Shown here: piece after piece, positions 33,182 through 41,579 of the stretch | Layout of the letters: every line of letters starts with the position of its first letter | Numbering within the stretch: the first letter of the stretch is position 1 | Assembly (NCBI RefSeq): GCF_030316845.1 | Contig: NZ_JASZYS010000016.1 | Coordinates: forward strand, 1 to 64,000 | Source of the DNA: Variovorax davisae | GTDB taxonomy: Bacteria > Pseudomonadota > Gammaproteobacteria > Burkholderiales > Burkholderiaceae_C | Length of the DNA stretch: 64,000 bases | Direction: 5' to 3' | Notes under the pieces: model-generated | What the model saw: only the letters and a program-made list of their open reading frames with translations | Databases searched by the model: none | What the model was told of the DNA's origin: nothing | Made by a program: the position numbers and the translations under genes

Positions 33182-33636
33182 GCGTCTACGACAAACTCAC
33201 CGCCCTCGGCATCACCCTGCCCCCGGTGGCCACGCCCGCCGCCGCCTACGTGCCGTTCGCGCGCACCGGGAACCTGGTCTTCCTCTCCGGCCACATCGCC
33301 CGCAAGGACGGCAAACCCTGGGTCGGCCAGCTCGGCGGCGCACTCGGCACCGACGACGGCAAGCAGGCCGCGCGCGCGATCGCGATCGACCTGCTCGGCA
33401 CCTTGCATGCGGCGGTGGGCGACCTGAACAAGGTCAAGCGCATCGTCAAGCTCATGAGCCTGGTCAACTCCACGCCCACCTTCACCGAGCAGCACCTGGT
33501 GACCAACGGGGCCAGCGACCTGATGGCCGAGGTCTTCGGCAGCGAGAAAGGCGCCCATGCGCGCAGCGCCTTCGGCGTCGCGCAGATCCCCTTCGGCGCC
33601 TGCGTCGAGATCGAGTTGATCGCAGAGATCGAATAA
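33178..33636 (+). CDS. RidA/YjgF-family protein with intact arginine motif
   Basis: This 152-residue protein belongs to the YjgF-YER057c-UK114 family. It carries FLSGHIARKDGKPW and the C-terminal ARSAFGVAQIPFGACVEIE, so the arginine and glutamate needed for imine/enamine deaminase activity in canonical RidA are present. It is somewhat longer than classic RidA (about 128), with an insertion after GHIA. Such proteins hydrolyse reactive enamines made by PLP enzymes. It overlaps the transglutaminase stop by 4 bp and precedes the Lrp-type regulator by 8 bp. Confidence 0.86.
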   Translation: MSVYDKLTALGITLPPVATPAAAYVPFARTGNLVFLSGHIARKDGKPWVGQLGGALGTDDGKQAARAIAIDLLGTLHAAVGDLNKVKRIVKLMSLVNSTPTFTEQHLVTNGASDLMAEVFGSEKGAHARSAFGVAQIPFGACVEIELIAEIE

Positions 33637-33644
33637 GCCGTTCA

Positions 33645-34094
33645 TTGGACGACACCGACCGCCATCTGCTGAGCCTGCTCCAGGCCGACGCCCGCGCGCC
33701 CGCCGCGACGCTCGCGCGCCAGCTCGGCGTGGCGCGCACCACGGTGGTCGCCCGTATCGCGCGGCTGGAGCGCGACGGCGTGATCGCCGGCTACGGCGTG
33801 CGACTCGGCCAGCGCCTCGAACACGCCGCCGTGCGCGCGTACTGCGGGCTCAGCGTGGCGCCGAAGGCCGGCGCCGCGGTGGTCCGGGCCCTCGAACGGC
33901 TGCCCGAGGTCGAGGAACTCTCGGCCGTCAGCGGCCAGTACGACTACATGCTGGCCCTGCGTTGCGAGACCAACGAGCAGCTCGACGCGCTGCTCGACCG
34001 CATCGGCCAGATCGAGGGCATCCAGCACACCCACACCTCGGTGGTGCTGAGCCGCAAGATCGATCGGCGCAGCGCGGTGCCGCTGCCCGGCTGA
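33645..34094 (+). CDS. Lrp/AsnC-family transcriptional regulator
   Basis: This 149-residue protein has an N-terminal winged helix (DDTDRHLLSLLQADARAPAATLARQLGVARTTV, about residues 2-36). A RAM ligand-binding domain (about 65-140) follows, with SAVSGQYDYMLALRCET. Lrp/AsnC proteins bind amino acids. The start is a TTG at 33645, since no ATG or GTG fits the helix-turn-helix. It converges with the aldehyde dehydrogenase gene, 5 bp apart. Control of the neighbouring lysine-degradation-like genes is plausible but not shown. Confidence 0.85.
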   Translation: MDDTDRHLLSLLQADARAPAATLARQLGVARTTVVARIARLERDGVIAGYGVRLGQRLEHAAVRAYCGLSVAPKAGAAVVRALERLPEVEELSAVSGQYDYMLALRCETNEQLDALLDRIGQIEGIQHTHTSVVLSRKIDRRSAVPLPG

Positions 34095-34099
34095 CCGGA

Positions 34100-35605
34100 T
34101 CAACCGAATCGGATGCCCTGCGCCAGCGGCAACTCGGTCGAGAAGTTGATGGTGTTGGTGCTGCGGCGCATGTACTGCTTCCAGGCGTCGGAGCCGCTCT
34201 CGCGGTCGCCGCCGGTTTCCTTCTCGCCGCCGAAGGCGCCGCCGATCTCGGCACCGCTCGGGCCGATGTTGACGTTCGCGATGCCGCAATCGGACCCCGC
34301 CGCCGAGAGGAAGCGCTCGACCTCGCGCAGGTCGTTCGAGAAGATGCACGACGACAGGCCCTGCGGCACCTCGTTGTGGATCGCGATCGCCTGGTCCAGG
34401 TCGTCGCAGGCCAGCACGTGAAGCAGCGGCCCGAAGGTTTCCCGCCGCACCAGTTCGGTCTGCGCCGGCATGTCGGCGATGGCCGGGCGCACGTAGAAGG
34501 CGTTGGGAAAGCGATCCGCCAGCACCCGCTCGCCGCCCGTGAGGATGCGGCCGCCCTGTGCCTCGACCTCGGCCACGGCCTGCCGTAGCGTGTCCCAGGC
34601 CGCTTCGTCGATCAGCGGACCGACCAGCGTGCCGTCTTCGAGCGGATGGCCGACGCGCAGGCTGTCGTAGGCCGGCAGCAGCTTCGCGAGCAACGCCGCC
34701 TTGACCGAGCGGTGCACGATCAGGCGCCGCAGCGAGGTGCAGCGCTGGCCCGCCGTGCCCACCGCGCTGAAGAGAATGGCCCGCAGCGCCATGTCCAGAT
34801 CGGCCGCCGGCGTGACGATCATCGCGTTGTTGCCGCCGAGCTCGAGGATGCGCCGGCCGAAGCGTGCCGCCACGCGCGGGCCGACCTCGCGGCCCATGCG
34901 CGTCGAGCCGGTGGCGGAGACCAGCGCGATGCCGGGGCTGTCGACCAGCGCCTGCGCGTGCTCCCTTCGACCGATCACGATCTGCGCGAGCCCTTCCGGC
35001 GCTCGGTCGCCGAAGCGCGCGATGGCACGCTCCAGCGCCTTGAAGGTGGCGAGGCCGGACAGCGGCGCCTTCTCCGACGGCTTGAAGACGACCGGGTCGC
35101 CGCACACCAGCGCGATGGCCGCATTCCACGCGAACACCGCACTCGGGAAGTTGAAGGCGGTGATGACCGCCACCGGCCCGAGCGGGTGGTACTGCTCCAT
35201 GATCCGGTGGCCGGGCCGTTCCGACACGATGGTCTTGCCGTAGAGCTGGCGCGACAGGCCGAGCGCGAATTCGCAGATGTCGACGGCCTCCTGCACTTCG
35301 CCCAGCCCCTCCTGCGCGATCTTGCCGACCTCGACCGACACGACATGGCCGATGTCGGCCTTGGCCTGGCGCAGCTCCTCGCCCCAGAGCCGGACGAGTT
35401 CGCCACGCGCCGGCGCCGGCACCTCGCGCCAGCGGTGGAAGGCGGCCGTGGAACGCTCGATCACGTCGGGCATCGACCCCATCGGCGTCTCGTGCAGCCG
35501 TGCGAGCTCGCTGCCATCGACGGCGCAGCGCACGCCCAGCGTCCCGCCGGACAAGGCCGGTGCCGCGATGCCGCAGCGTTCGAGGACCTTTTGCAGCGCG
35601 TTCAT
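34100..35605 (-). CDS. Aldehyde dehydrogenase of the ALDH7 type, probable piperideine-6-carboxylate / aminoadipate semialdehyde dehydrogenase
   Basis: This 501-residue ALDH has N152 in TAFNFPSAVFAWN, the general base E255 in LELGGNNA and the nucleophile C289 in GQRCTS. The overall pattern, including GGEKETGGDRESGSDAWKQYMRRSTNTINFS near the C-terminus, is that of the ALDH7/antiquitin group, which oxidises 2-aminoadipate 6-semialdehyde. The paired gene upstream resembles lysine 6-dehydrogenase, which would supply that substrate. The ATG overlaps its stop by 4 bp. The longer frame adds 15 residues from the neighbouring gene and was not used. Confidence 0.85.
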   Translation of the reverse strand: MNALQKVLERCGIAAPALSGGTLGVRCAVDGSELARLHETPMGSMPDVIERSTAAFHRWREVPAPARGELVRLWGEELRQAKADIGHVVSVEVGKIAQEGLGEVQEAVDICEFALGLSRQLYGKTIVSERPGHRIMEQYHPLGPVAVITAFNFPSAVFAWNAAIALVCGDPVVFKPSEKAPLSGLATFKALERAIARFGDRAPEGLAQIVIGRREHAQALVDSPGIALVSATGSTRMGREVGPRVAARFGRRILELGGNNAMIVTPAADLDMALRAILFSAVGTAGQRCTSLRRLIVHRSVKAALLAKLLPAYDSLRVGHPLEDGTLVGPLIDEAAWDTLRQAVAEVEAQGGRILTGGERVLADRFPNAFYVRPAIADMPAQTELVRRETFGPLLHVLACDDLDQAIAIHNEVPQGLSSCIFSNDLREVERFLSAAGSDCGIANVNIGPSGAEIGGAFGGEKETGGDRESGSDAWKQYMRRSTNTINFSTELPLAQGIRFG

Positions 35606-36792
35606 GCTTGTGGCTCCTTGCGTGCGCGACGTCGCGCCTGAGGCGGCCAAGTATGAGCGAAGGTGGCGCCGCGATGCGGGCCGGCCGGCGCCGCGCCGGC
35701 GCCCGGTTCGCGAAGCGCGGCGTAGCAGGCGCCGACGCGCGTAGCCAGGAAGTCATCGAGCGCGACCCGCTCCTGCCCCACGAAACCGCGCGCCGGCAGG
35801 CGGCCCGTGCGCAGCAGCTCGAACACGCCGACCACGCCCGCCGCGGTGGCGAGCTCGATCGCGGTGCGGTCCACGCCGCGCAGGCGGCCACCCTGGATGC
35901 GGGCCATGCGCGTCTCCTGCTCGAGGCGCCCGCCACGCAGGCCGGAGGCCGAGGCGAACACGATCACCACGTCCTCCCGGCTGTGCGGCACGGCGTATTC
36001 CAGCACCTGTCGCAGCAGGTCCCGCCGCTCGGCCAGCCGCAGGTCGTGCAGCAGCAGCGCCATCGCATCGCGGTGGCCCGGGTAGCGCAGCGTCTTGTAG
36101 TCGAGGTTGCGCACGCGGCCCGCCAGCGTCTCGCACAAGGTGCCGAGCCCGCCCGAGGTGTTGAAGGCTTCGTAGGTGTCGCCGTCGAGCACCAGCGTCT
36201 CGAGCCCTTCGAGCGGCTGCGCCGACACCGGCTGGCCCTGCACGATGGCCGCGCACGGATGGCAGTACTCGTTGATCAGGCCGTCGATGCTCCAGGTGAA
36301 GTTGTAGCGCAGGCCGTTGGTGGCGTGACGCGAGAGCGCACCGACGCGCAGGTGCAGGTCGTGCAGGTCGTCGAAACGGCTGGCGAGGTGGGCACCCAGC
36401 ATGCCGATCACGCCGGGCGCCAGGCCGCACTGCGGCATCAGCACCGTGGCGGCGCCGTCGGCCAGGCCCCGGATGGCGCGGGTGGCCGCCACATCCTCCG
36501 TCAGGTCGAGGTAGTGCACGCCGAGCCTGCGCGCAGCGGCCGCCACGCGCCCGGCCTGCTGGAAAGGCAGCGCGTTGATCAGCAGCTGGTGCCCGGCCAA
36601 CGCGGCCGCCAGCGCCGTGTCGTCCTCGACGTCGAGCACCGTGCGCCGCACCAGCCGGTCGTCCAGCGCATGCCGCGGCGGTTCACGGTCGGCGAGCGTG
36701 ACCGGCATCCGGTGGTAGTCGGCCAGCATGTCGGCCACCGTGCCACCCACCTTGCCGGCGCCCAGCACCAGCACGTTGCGAATCGAGATCAT
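35602..36792 (-). CDS. Saccharopine dehydrogenase-like protein, probable lysine 6-dehydrogenase
   Basis: This 396-residue protein has an N-terminal NAD(P) motif VLVLGAGKVGGTVADML and a C-terminal saccharopine-dehydrogenase-type domain containing PQCGLAPGVIGMLGAHLA and YNFTWSIDGLINEYCHPC. Members with this length and no separate second subunit include lysine 6-dehydrogenases, which turn lysine into 2-aminoadipate semialdehyde/piperideine-6-carboxylate. The 4-bp overlap with an ALDH7-type gene supports that reading. A strong ribosome site, AGGGAGGA, precedes the ATG at 36790-36792. The 235 bp upstream hold no gene and no clear operator. Confidence 0.8.
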   Translation of the reverse strand: MISIRNVLVLGAGKVGGTVADMLADYHRMPVTLADREPPRHALDDRLVRRTVLDVEDDTALAAALAGHQLLINALPFQQAGRVAAAARRLGVHYLDLTEDVAATRAIRGLADGAATVLMPQCGLAPGVIGMLGAHLASRFDDLHDLHLRVGALSRHATNGLRYNFTWSIDGLINEYCHPCAAIVQGQPVSAQPLEGLETLVLDGDTYEAFNTSGGLGTLCETLAGRVRNLDYKTLRYPGHRDAMALLLHDLRLAERRDLLRQVLEYAVPHSREDVVIVFASASGLRGGRLEQETRMARIQGGRLRGVDRTAIELATAAGVVGVFELLRTGRLPARGFVGQERVALDDFLATRVGACYAALREPGAGAAPAGPHRGATFAHTWPPQARRRARKEPQA

Positions 36793-37027
36793 CGGGTCCT
36801 CCCTTGCGGCATCGGAAGAACCGACTCTAGGAGCCCTCGCGGTCGGGCGGAAGCCGCCATTGCGTCGAAGGACCGCTTGGCGCAGACGAAACGACGGCCC
36901 GGACGATCGATAGGTCAGGCCGCGCCGCACGCCGGGCCCGGCAAGAAAAAGAGGGCCGCTTGTAAAGCCGTTGACATACGGCGTCCAAGTCCGTTCCTAC
37001 ACTGGGCCGCCATCGACCCGGGTCCCA

Positions 37028-37720
37028 TCACAAGACCACGGCCCGCTGTCTCAGCGCCTGCATCTCTCGGATCACGCAATGCGACTTGACCATCTCGATC
37101 AGGCCCTGCGCCTGCAGCTGCATCAGCACGTTGGAGGTCATGACCCGGCTCAGGCCGGCGAGGTTGGCCATCTCCTGGTGGGTGAACGAGATCCGTATCG
37201 CAACGCCCTGCCCCTGCGCCTCGCCGTAGGTGCCGGCCAGCTGCACCAGGTGGTGCACCACCCGCTGCGCCGCCGTCGCCTGGCTCAGCAGCAGGTTCTG
37301 GTGCGCCAGCACGCGCAGCTTGACGCTCATGAGCCAGAGCACCTGGCGCATGCATGCCTCGTCGCGCATCATCCCTTGCTGCAGCAGCGCCAGGCCCACC
37401 TGCCGCGTGACCACGTCCGACGAGGCCACCGCGGTGACCGAATGCCGGCCGTCCAGGAACGCGCTGCATTCGCCCACCATCCCCTGCGTGCCGACGATGG
37501 CCATGTGCTTCTCGTGGCCGGCCTCCGACAGCAGCACCAGCCGGACACGGCCCTGCTCGACGACGTGGACATGGGTCACGGGGTCGCCCTGCGAGAACAG
37601 GGTCTGGCCCTTGCGGAACTCCACCCGCGGCGCGCCCTGCGCCGTCAGCATTTCCCAGCGGAAGTGCGGCACCTCGATCCACGCCGAAGGGGAAGCCGTC
37701 GTCTCTGCGTTCTTGTTCAT
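37028..37720 (-). CDS. Crp/Fnr-family transcriptional regulator
   Basis: This 230-residue protein has a cyclic-nucleotide-binding-like beta-barrel (about residues 20-130) and a C-terminal winged helix with FTHQEMANLAGLSRVMTSNVLMQLQAQGLI. No N-terminal cysteine cluster is seen, so an Fnr-type iron-sulfur sensor is unlikely. The effector is unknown. The start at MNKNAETT (37718-37720) leaves 35 bp to the divergent aminotransferase operon. Upstream in-frame ATGs at 37768 and 37777 would overlap that gene. The head-to-head layout suggests it controls the operon at 37756-41539. Confidence 0.83.
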   Translation of the reverse strand: MNKNAETTASPSAWIEVPHFRWEMLTAQGAPRVEFRKGQTLFSQGDPVTHVHVVEQGRVRLVLLSEAGHEKHMAIVGTQGMVGECSAFLDGRHSVTAVASSDVVTRQVGLALLQQGMMRDEACMRQVLWLMSVKLRVLAHQNLLLSQATAAQRVVHHLVQLAGTYGEAQGQGVAIRISFTHQEMANLAGLSRVMTSNVLMQLQAQGLIEMVKSHCVIREMQALRQRAVVL

Positions 37721-37755
37721 CGCCTCGAAGCCCGCTCGTCGCGGCGGGCAGTCAC

Positions 37756-38892
37756 ATGAAACATCCATTCTCCTCATACCGAAAGCTCTTTCCCATCCTG
37801 GACCACGCGGTGCAGCTGTCCAGCTGCTCGCAGAGCGCGCTGAGCCTGCCGGTGCGCCAGGCCATCGACGAGTACCTCGACGTCTGGGTGCGCCGCGGCG
37901 CCGACTGGGGCTACTGGATGGACCAGGTGGCCCTGGCCCGCACCGAGTTCGCTCGCATGATCCACGCCAACGTCGAAGACATCGCGGTGCTGGGCAGCGT
38001 GTCGGATGCCGCCTCGGCCATCGCCTCGGCGCTGCGCTTCGACACCGGACGCCCCGAGGTCGTCACCAGCACGCTGGACTTTCCCTCGATCTGCCACGTC
38101 TGGCTGGCGCAGCAGCCGCGCGGCGCGCAGGTGCGCCTGGTGCAAGCCGAGGCGGGCCGCACCGACACCGCGCAACGGATCGCGGCGGCGATCAGCGAGC
38201 GCACGGCGTTGGTGTCGGTGTCGCAGGCCTGCTTCTACGACGGGCAGATCGTCGACATCGCGGCCACCGGCCGGGCGGCGCGCGCCCAGGGGGCGCTCCA
38301 GTTCGTCGATGCCTACCAGTCCGCCGGCTCGGTCGCGATCGACGTCCGGGCCCAGGAGGTCGACATCCTGGCCGCCGGTGCCCAGAAGTACCTGCTGGGC
38401 ATTCCGGGCATCGCGTTCCTCTATGTGCGGCCGGCGCTGGCGCGGCAGCTGGTGCCCACGGTCACCGGCTGGTTCGGCCGCGTCAACCCCTTCGCCTTCG
38501 ATCCCGCGCAGCTCGATTTCGCCGACAGCGCCACGCGCTTCAACACCGGCACGCCGCCGATGATGTGCGCCAGCGTCGCGCGCGCCAGCATGGCCCTGCT
38601 CAACGAGATCGGGGTGCCCGCGATCGAGGCCTACCTGCAGCAGCTGTCGGCCGTGGCCATCGAGGAGGCGGCGCGCCTGGACCTCGAGGTGGCGAGCCCC
38701 CTGGACCCCGCCGCCAAGGGCGCGAACACCGCGATCCGCATCGCCGACGCCGACGCGGTCCAAGAGCGGATGCTGCAGTCGGGCTACGTGGTCTCGGCGC
38801 GCAACGACGTGATCCGGATCGCGCCGCATTTCTACAACACGGCCGACGACGTCGTGGGCGCCCTGCGCGAGCTGGCTCGGCTGACGCGATGA
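37756..38892 (+). CDS. Class V aminotransferase-fold PLP enzyme (kynureninase/NifS-like)
   Basis: This 378-residue fold-type I PLP enzyme has its lysine at K211 in LAAGAQKYLLGIPG. The cofactor-phosphate and ring-contact region includes VSVSQACFYDGQIVDI and FVDAYQSAGSVAID. The sequence falls in the kynureninase / cysteine-desulfurase branch, but I cannot assign a substrate. It is the first gene of a five-gene operon with an SRPBCC-like protein, a Bug receptor, a RidA homologue and a kynurenine-formamidase-like hydrolase. No tryptophan dioxygenase gene is nearby, so a standard kynurenine pathway is not indicated. Confidence 0.82.
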   Translation: MKHPFSSYRKLFPILDHAVQLSSCSQSALSLPVRQAIDEYLDVWVRRGADWGYWMDQVALARTEFARMIHANVEDIAVLGSVSDAASAIASALRFDTGRPEVVTSTLDFPSICHVWLAQQPRGAQVRLVQAEAGRTDTAQRIAAAISERTALVSVSQACFYDGQIVDIAATGRAARAQGALQFVDAYQSAGSVAIDVRAQEVDILAAGAQKYLLGIPGIAFLYVRPALARQLVPTVTGWFGRVNPFAFDPAQLDFADSATRFNTGTPPMMCASVARASMALLNEIGVPAIEAYLQQLSAVAIEEAARLDLEVASPLDPAAKGANTAIRIADADAVQERMLQSGYVVSARNDVIRIAPHFYNTADDVVGALRELARLTR

Positions 38893-39335
38893 CCGCCACC
38901 CACAGCGCTTCGGTCCAATGCCGCGCGAGCCCGCAGCAGGCCCTGGACTTCCTTGGCGATGGCCTGGCGCTCGGCCAGTGGGCCCTGGGCTGCTGGCAGA
39001 CCGAGGCGGCCGGCGCCGGCGTGGTGCGCGGCCACTCGCTGTTCGACGACTCGCCGAGCTGGGTGCGACCGGTGGTCGACAGCGCGCGCCTGACCGTGAC
39101 CTACCACGTGGGCGGCGCGCCCGACGCGCTCGCCCCCCGCATCCACGCTACGGTCGAGCCCGATGCGGCCAGCGGCGGCTGCCGCATCGCCCTGCATGCG
39201 GCGCGCGGCGCCGACATGGACGACGCCCGCTGGCTGCGGCTGGTGCGCTGCCACGAGCTCGAGGTGCTGCTGATCCAGGCCCGCCTGGAACGCAGCGCCG
39301 CCGCGGACGCGCCGCAGATTCTGCAACCACGATGA
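38889..39335 (+). CDS. SRPBCC-like hypothetical protein
   Basis: This 148-residue protein opens with ATHSASVQCRASPQQALDFLGDGLALGQWALG, which resembles the start of a START/SRPBCC ligand-binding domain. The match is weak and no catalytic residue can be named. The ATG overlaps the aminotransferase stop (38889-38892), so it is translationally coupled and almost surely real. A small-molecule binding or hydratase-like role in the same pathway is possible. Confidence 0.65.
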   Translation: MTATHSASVQCRASPQQALDFLGDGLALGQWALGCWQTEAAGAGVVRGHSLFDDSPSWVRPVVDSARLTVTYHVGGAPDALAPRIHATVEPDAASGGCRIALHAARGADMDDARWLRLVRCHELEVLLIQARLERSAAADAPQILQPR

Positions 39336-39345
39336 GGAAGAGATC

Positions 39346-40335
39346 ATGAACCGACGCCGACTCGGCCAGGCCTTCACGGCCGCGCTGCTCGCCCCCGCAC
39401 TCTCGTCGCCCTGGCTGGCCCACGCGAACACCAAGGCCTACAGCGGCCCGATCCGCGTGCTGGTGGGCTTTCCACCGGGCGGGGCCACCGACGTGGTGGC
39501 GCGCGCGGTGGTCGACAAGCTGGGCAAGGCCATGAACGGCCAGGTGTTCGTGATCGACAACAAGGCCGGCGCCGGCGGCCAGATCGCCGCCCAGTTGCTC
39601 AAGGCCGCACCGGCCGACGGCTCGACGATCATGCTGTCGATCGACCACACGCAGGTCATCATCCCGCTGACCATCGCCGCCGCCGGCTACGACCCGGTGA
39701 ACGACTTCACCGCGCTGGCGGGCGTGGCCTCGTACTACAACGTGCTCGCGGTCAGCGCCGCCACCGGCATCCAGTCCATGGCCGAGCTCGGCGCCTGGGT
39801 CAAGGCCCATCCCGACGCGGCCAACTACGGCGTCCCCGCGGCCGGCAGCGTGCCGCAGTTCATCGGCCACATCGTCGGCAAGTCCTTCGGCGTGACGATG
39901 AACTCCGTGCCCTACAAGGGCGGCGCGCCGATGGTGCAGGACCTGCTCGCGGGGCAGATCCCGATCGGCATCGCGTCGATGACCGAACTGATCGAGTACC
40001 ACCGCGCCGGCAAGGTCCGCATCCTCGCGAGCTCGGGCCAGGCGCGCAGCAAGACCGCGCCCGAGATCCCGACCTTCCTCGAACTCGGCTACAGCGGCAT
40101 CGACAAGAACCCCTGGCTGGCTTTCTTCGGTCCGAAGGGCCTGCCGGCCGACTTCGTCGAGCAGTTCGACCGCGCGATGAAGACCGTGCTGGCCCAGCCC
40201 GACCTGCAGGAGAAGCTGGCCAAGATGGGCAACGAGGTCACGGCGGCGCCGTCGAAGGAGGTCGAGCAGTGGGTGGTCGATGCCTCGCGCAGCTGGGGCA
40301 AGGTGATTCGCGATTCGGGGTTCAAGGCGCAATGA
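39346..40335 (+). CDS. Bug-family (TctC) periplasmic solute-binding protein
   Basis: This 329-residue protein has a signal peptide (MNRRRLGQAFTAALLAPALSSPWLAHA). The Bug signature follows: IRVLVGFPPGGATDVVARAVVDKL, then NKAGAGGQIAAQLLKAAPADGSTI and later VPYKGGAPMVQDLLAGQI. These receptors bind carboxylates and related small molecules for tripartite tricarboxylate transporters. No TctA or TctB membrane gene is in the window, as is common for the many orphan Bug genes of betaproteobacteria. It may import or sense the substrate of the surrounding operon. The stop overlaps the next ATG. Confidence 0.9.
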   Translation: MNRRRLGQAFTAALLAPALSSPWLAHANTKAYSGPIRVLVGFPPGGATDVVARAVVDKLGKAMNGQVFVIDNKAGAGGQIAAQLLKAAPADGSTIMLSIDHTQVIIPLTIAAAGYDPVNDFTALAGVASYYNVLAVSAATGIQSMAELGAWVKAHPDAANYGVPAAGSVPQFIGHIVGKSFGVTMNSVPYKGGAPMVQDLLAGQIPIGIASMTELIEYHRAGKVRILASSGQARSKTAPEIPTFLELGYSGIDKNPWLAFFGPKGLPADFVEQFDRAMKTVLAQPDLQEKLAKMGNEVTAAPSKEVEQWVVDASRSWGKVIRDSGFKAQ

Positions 40336-40724
40336 GCACGACCGCGCGCACCTTCATCCAGAGCGGCTCTCGCTGGGAAGAACTGGCCGGCTACTCGCGC
40401 GCCGTCGTCGACGGCGACTGGATCTTCGTCTCCGGCACCATCGGCCAGGACTTCGCCAGCGGCGCGTTCCCGGCCACGGCCGAGCAGCAATGCGAGCTGG
40501 CGCTCGACACCATCGAAAGCGCCCTGGCGCAGGCGCGGGCCAGCCTCGCCGACGTGGTGCGGGTGCGGGTCCACGTGCCCGATCGCGGCGACGTGATCGC
40601 GGTCAGCGGCGTGCTCAAGCGCCGCCTGGGCGACAACCGGCCGGCCAACACGACCCTGTGCGGCGCGCTGGCGGTCGACGGCGCCAAGGTCGAGATCGAG
40701 GTCACGGCCCGGCGCCGGGCCTGA
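40332..40724 (+). CDS. RidA-family protein lacking the catalytic arginine
   Basis: This 130-residue YjgF-type protein carries VSGTIGQDFASGAFP and the C-terminal PANTTLCGALAVDGAKVEIEV. Aligned with canonical RidA, the arginine of the PARS motif is replaced by N106, while the final glutamate is kept. Rid subgroups without this arginine do not show the usual imine deaminase activity, so this copy may have another role. The first RidA in the window (33178-33636) keeps the arginine. The ATG overlaps the Bug receptor stop by 4 bp. Confidence 0.85.
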   Translation: MSTTARTFIQSGSRWEELAGYSRAVVDGDWIFVSGTIGQDFASGAFPATAEQQCELALDTIESALAQARASLADVVRVRVHVPDRGDVIAVSGVLKRRLGDNRPANTTLCGALAVDGAKVEIEVTARRRA

Positions 40725-40759
40725 ACGAACGAATTCTTCCCACGGATAGGAACCCCCCG

Positions 40760-41539
40760 ATGAGCATCCTGACCCACCTCGCCGCGGCCCTGCGCGATCG
40801 ATCGGTCCGCACGATCGACCTGACCCACACCCTGAGCGAGGATTTCCCGCCGCTGCAACTGCCGCCACAGTTCGGCCAGGTCGCAGCCTTCAAGATGGAA
40901 CGCATCTCGCGCTACGACGAGGCCGGTCCCGGCTGGTACTGGAACAACTTCACCTGCGGCGAGCACACCGGCACGCACTTCGATGCGCCTGCCCACTGGG
41001 TGACCGGCAAGGACCATCCGGGCAACACGGTCGACACCATCGACGCCGGCAACTTCATCGCGCCGGCGGTGGTGGTCGATGCCAGCACCGAGGTGGCGGA
41101 GGATCCCGACTGGCTGCTGACGGTGGACTTCCTGCAGGCCTGGGAAGCGCGCCACGGCCGCATCCCCGAAGGCGCCTGGGTGCTGCTGCGCACCGACTGG
41201 TCCCACCGCATCGCCGACCCGGCCGCCTTCGTCAACATGCGCGAGGACGGCGCCCACACGCCGGGGCCGACCCAGGCCGCGGTCGAGTGGCTGATCGGCG
41301 AGCGCAAGGTGCATGGCTTCGGCGTCGAGACGATCAACACCGATGCCGGCCAGTCGTATGGGTGGCCGCTCGCCTACCCCTGCCACACGCTGATGCACGG
41401 CGCGAACCGCTACGGCCTGCAGTGCCTGAAGAACCTCGACCAGCTGCCACCCACCGGGGCGCTGATCGTGTCGGCGCCGCTGAAGATCCAGGAGGGGTCG
41501 GGGAGTCCGTTGCGGGTGTTGGCGCTGGTCGAGGGTTGA
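40760..41539 (+). CDS. Cyclase-family metal hydrolase, kynurenine-formamidase-like
   Basis: This 259-residue protein has the metal-binding motif HTGTHFDAPAH, with H69, H73, D75 and H79, and the opening RTIDLTHTLSEDFPPL of the cyclase (PF04199) family. Known members include KynB, which hydrolyses N-formylkynurenine, and isatin hydrolase, which opens a lactam ring. At 259 residues it is longer than typical KynB (about 210), so an amide- or lactam-opening role on another compound is as likely. It is the last gene of the operon and starts 35 bp after the RidA homologue. Confidence 0.85.
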   Translation: MSILTHLAAALRDRSVRTIDLTHTLSEDFPPLQLPPQFGQVAAFKMERISRYDEAGPGWYWNNFTCGEHTGTHFDAPAHWVTGKDHPGNTVDTIDAGNFIAPAVVVDASTEVAEDPDWLLTVDFLQAWEARHGRIPEGAWVLLRTDWSHRIADPAAFVNMREDGAHTPGPTQAAVEWLIGERKVHGFGVETINTDAGQSYGWPLAYPCHTLMHGANRYGLQCLKNLDQLPPTGALIVSAPLKIQEGSGSPLRVLALVEG

Positions 41540-41579
41540 GCGGGCCGCAGCCCATCCGAATGCGCATCGCGCCGGCGCA

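Noticed and set aside
36931..36942. GCCGGGCCCGGC palindrome with a nearby A-rich run as a terminator
   Set aside because: The A-rich run follows the palindrome on the plus strand, so the T run precedes the stem on the minus strand. Neither direction gives a stem followed by a T run.
37756..41539. Complete kynurenine pathway for tryptophan degradation
   Set aside because: No tryptophan 2,3-dioxygenase is present, and the hydrolase and PLP enzyme are only family-level matches.
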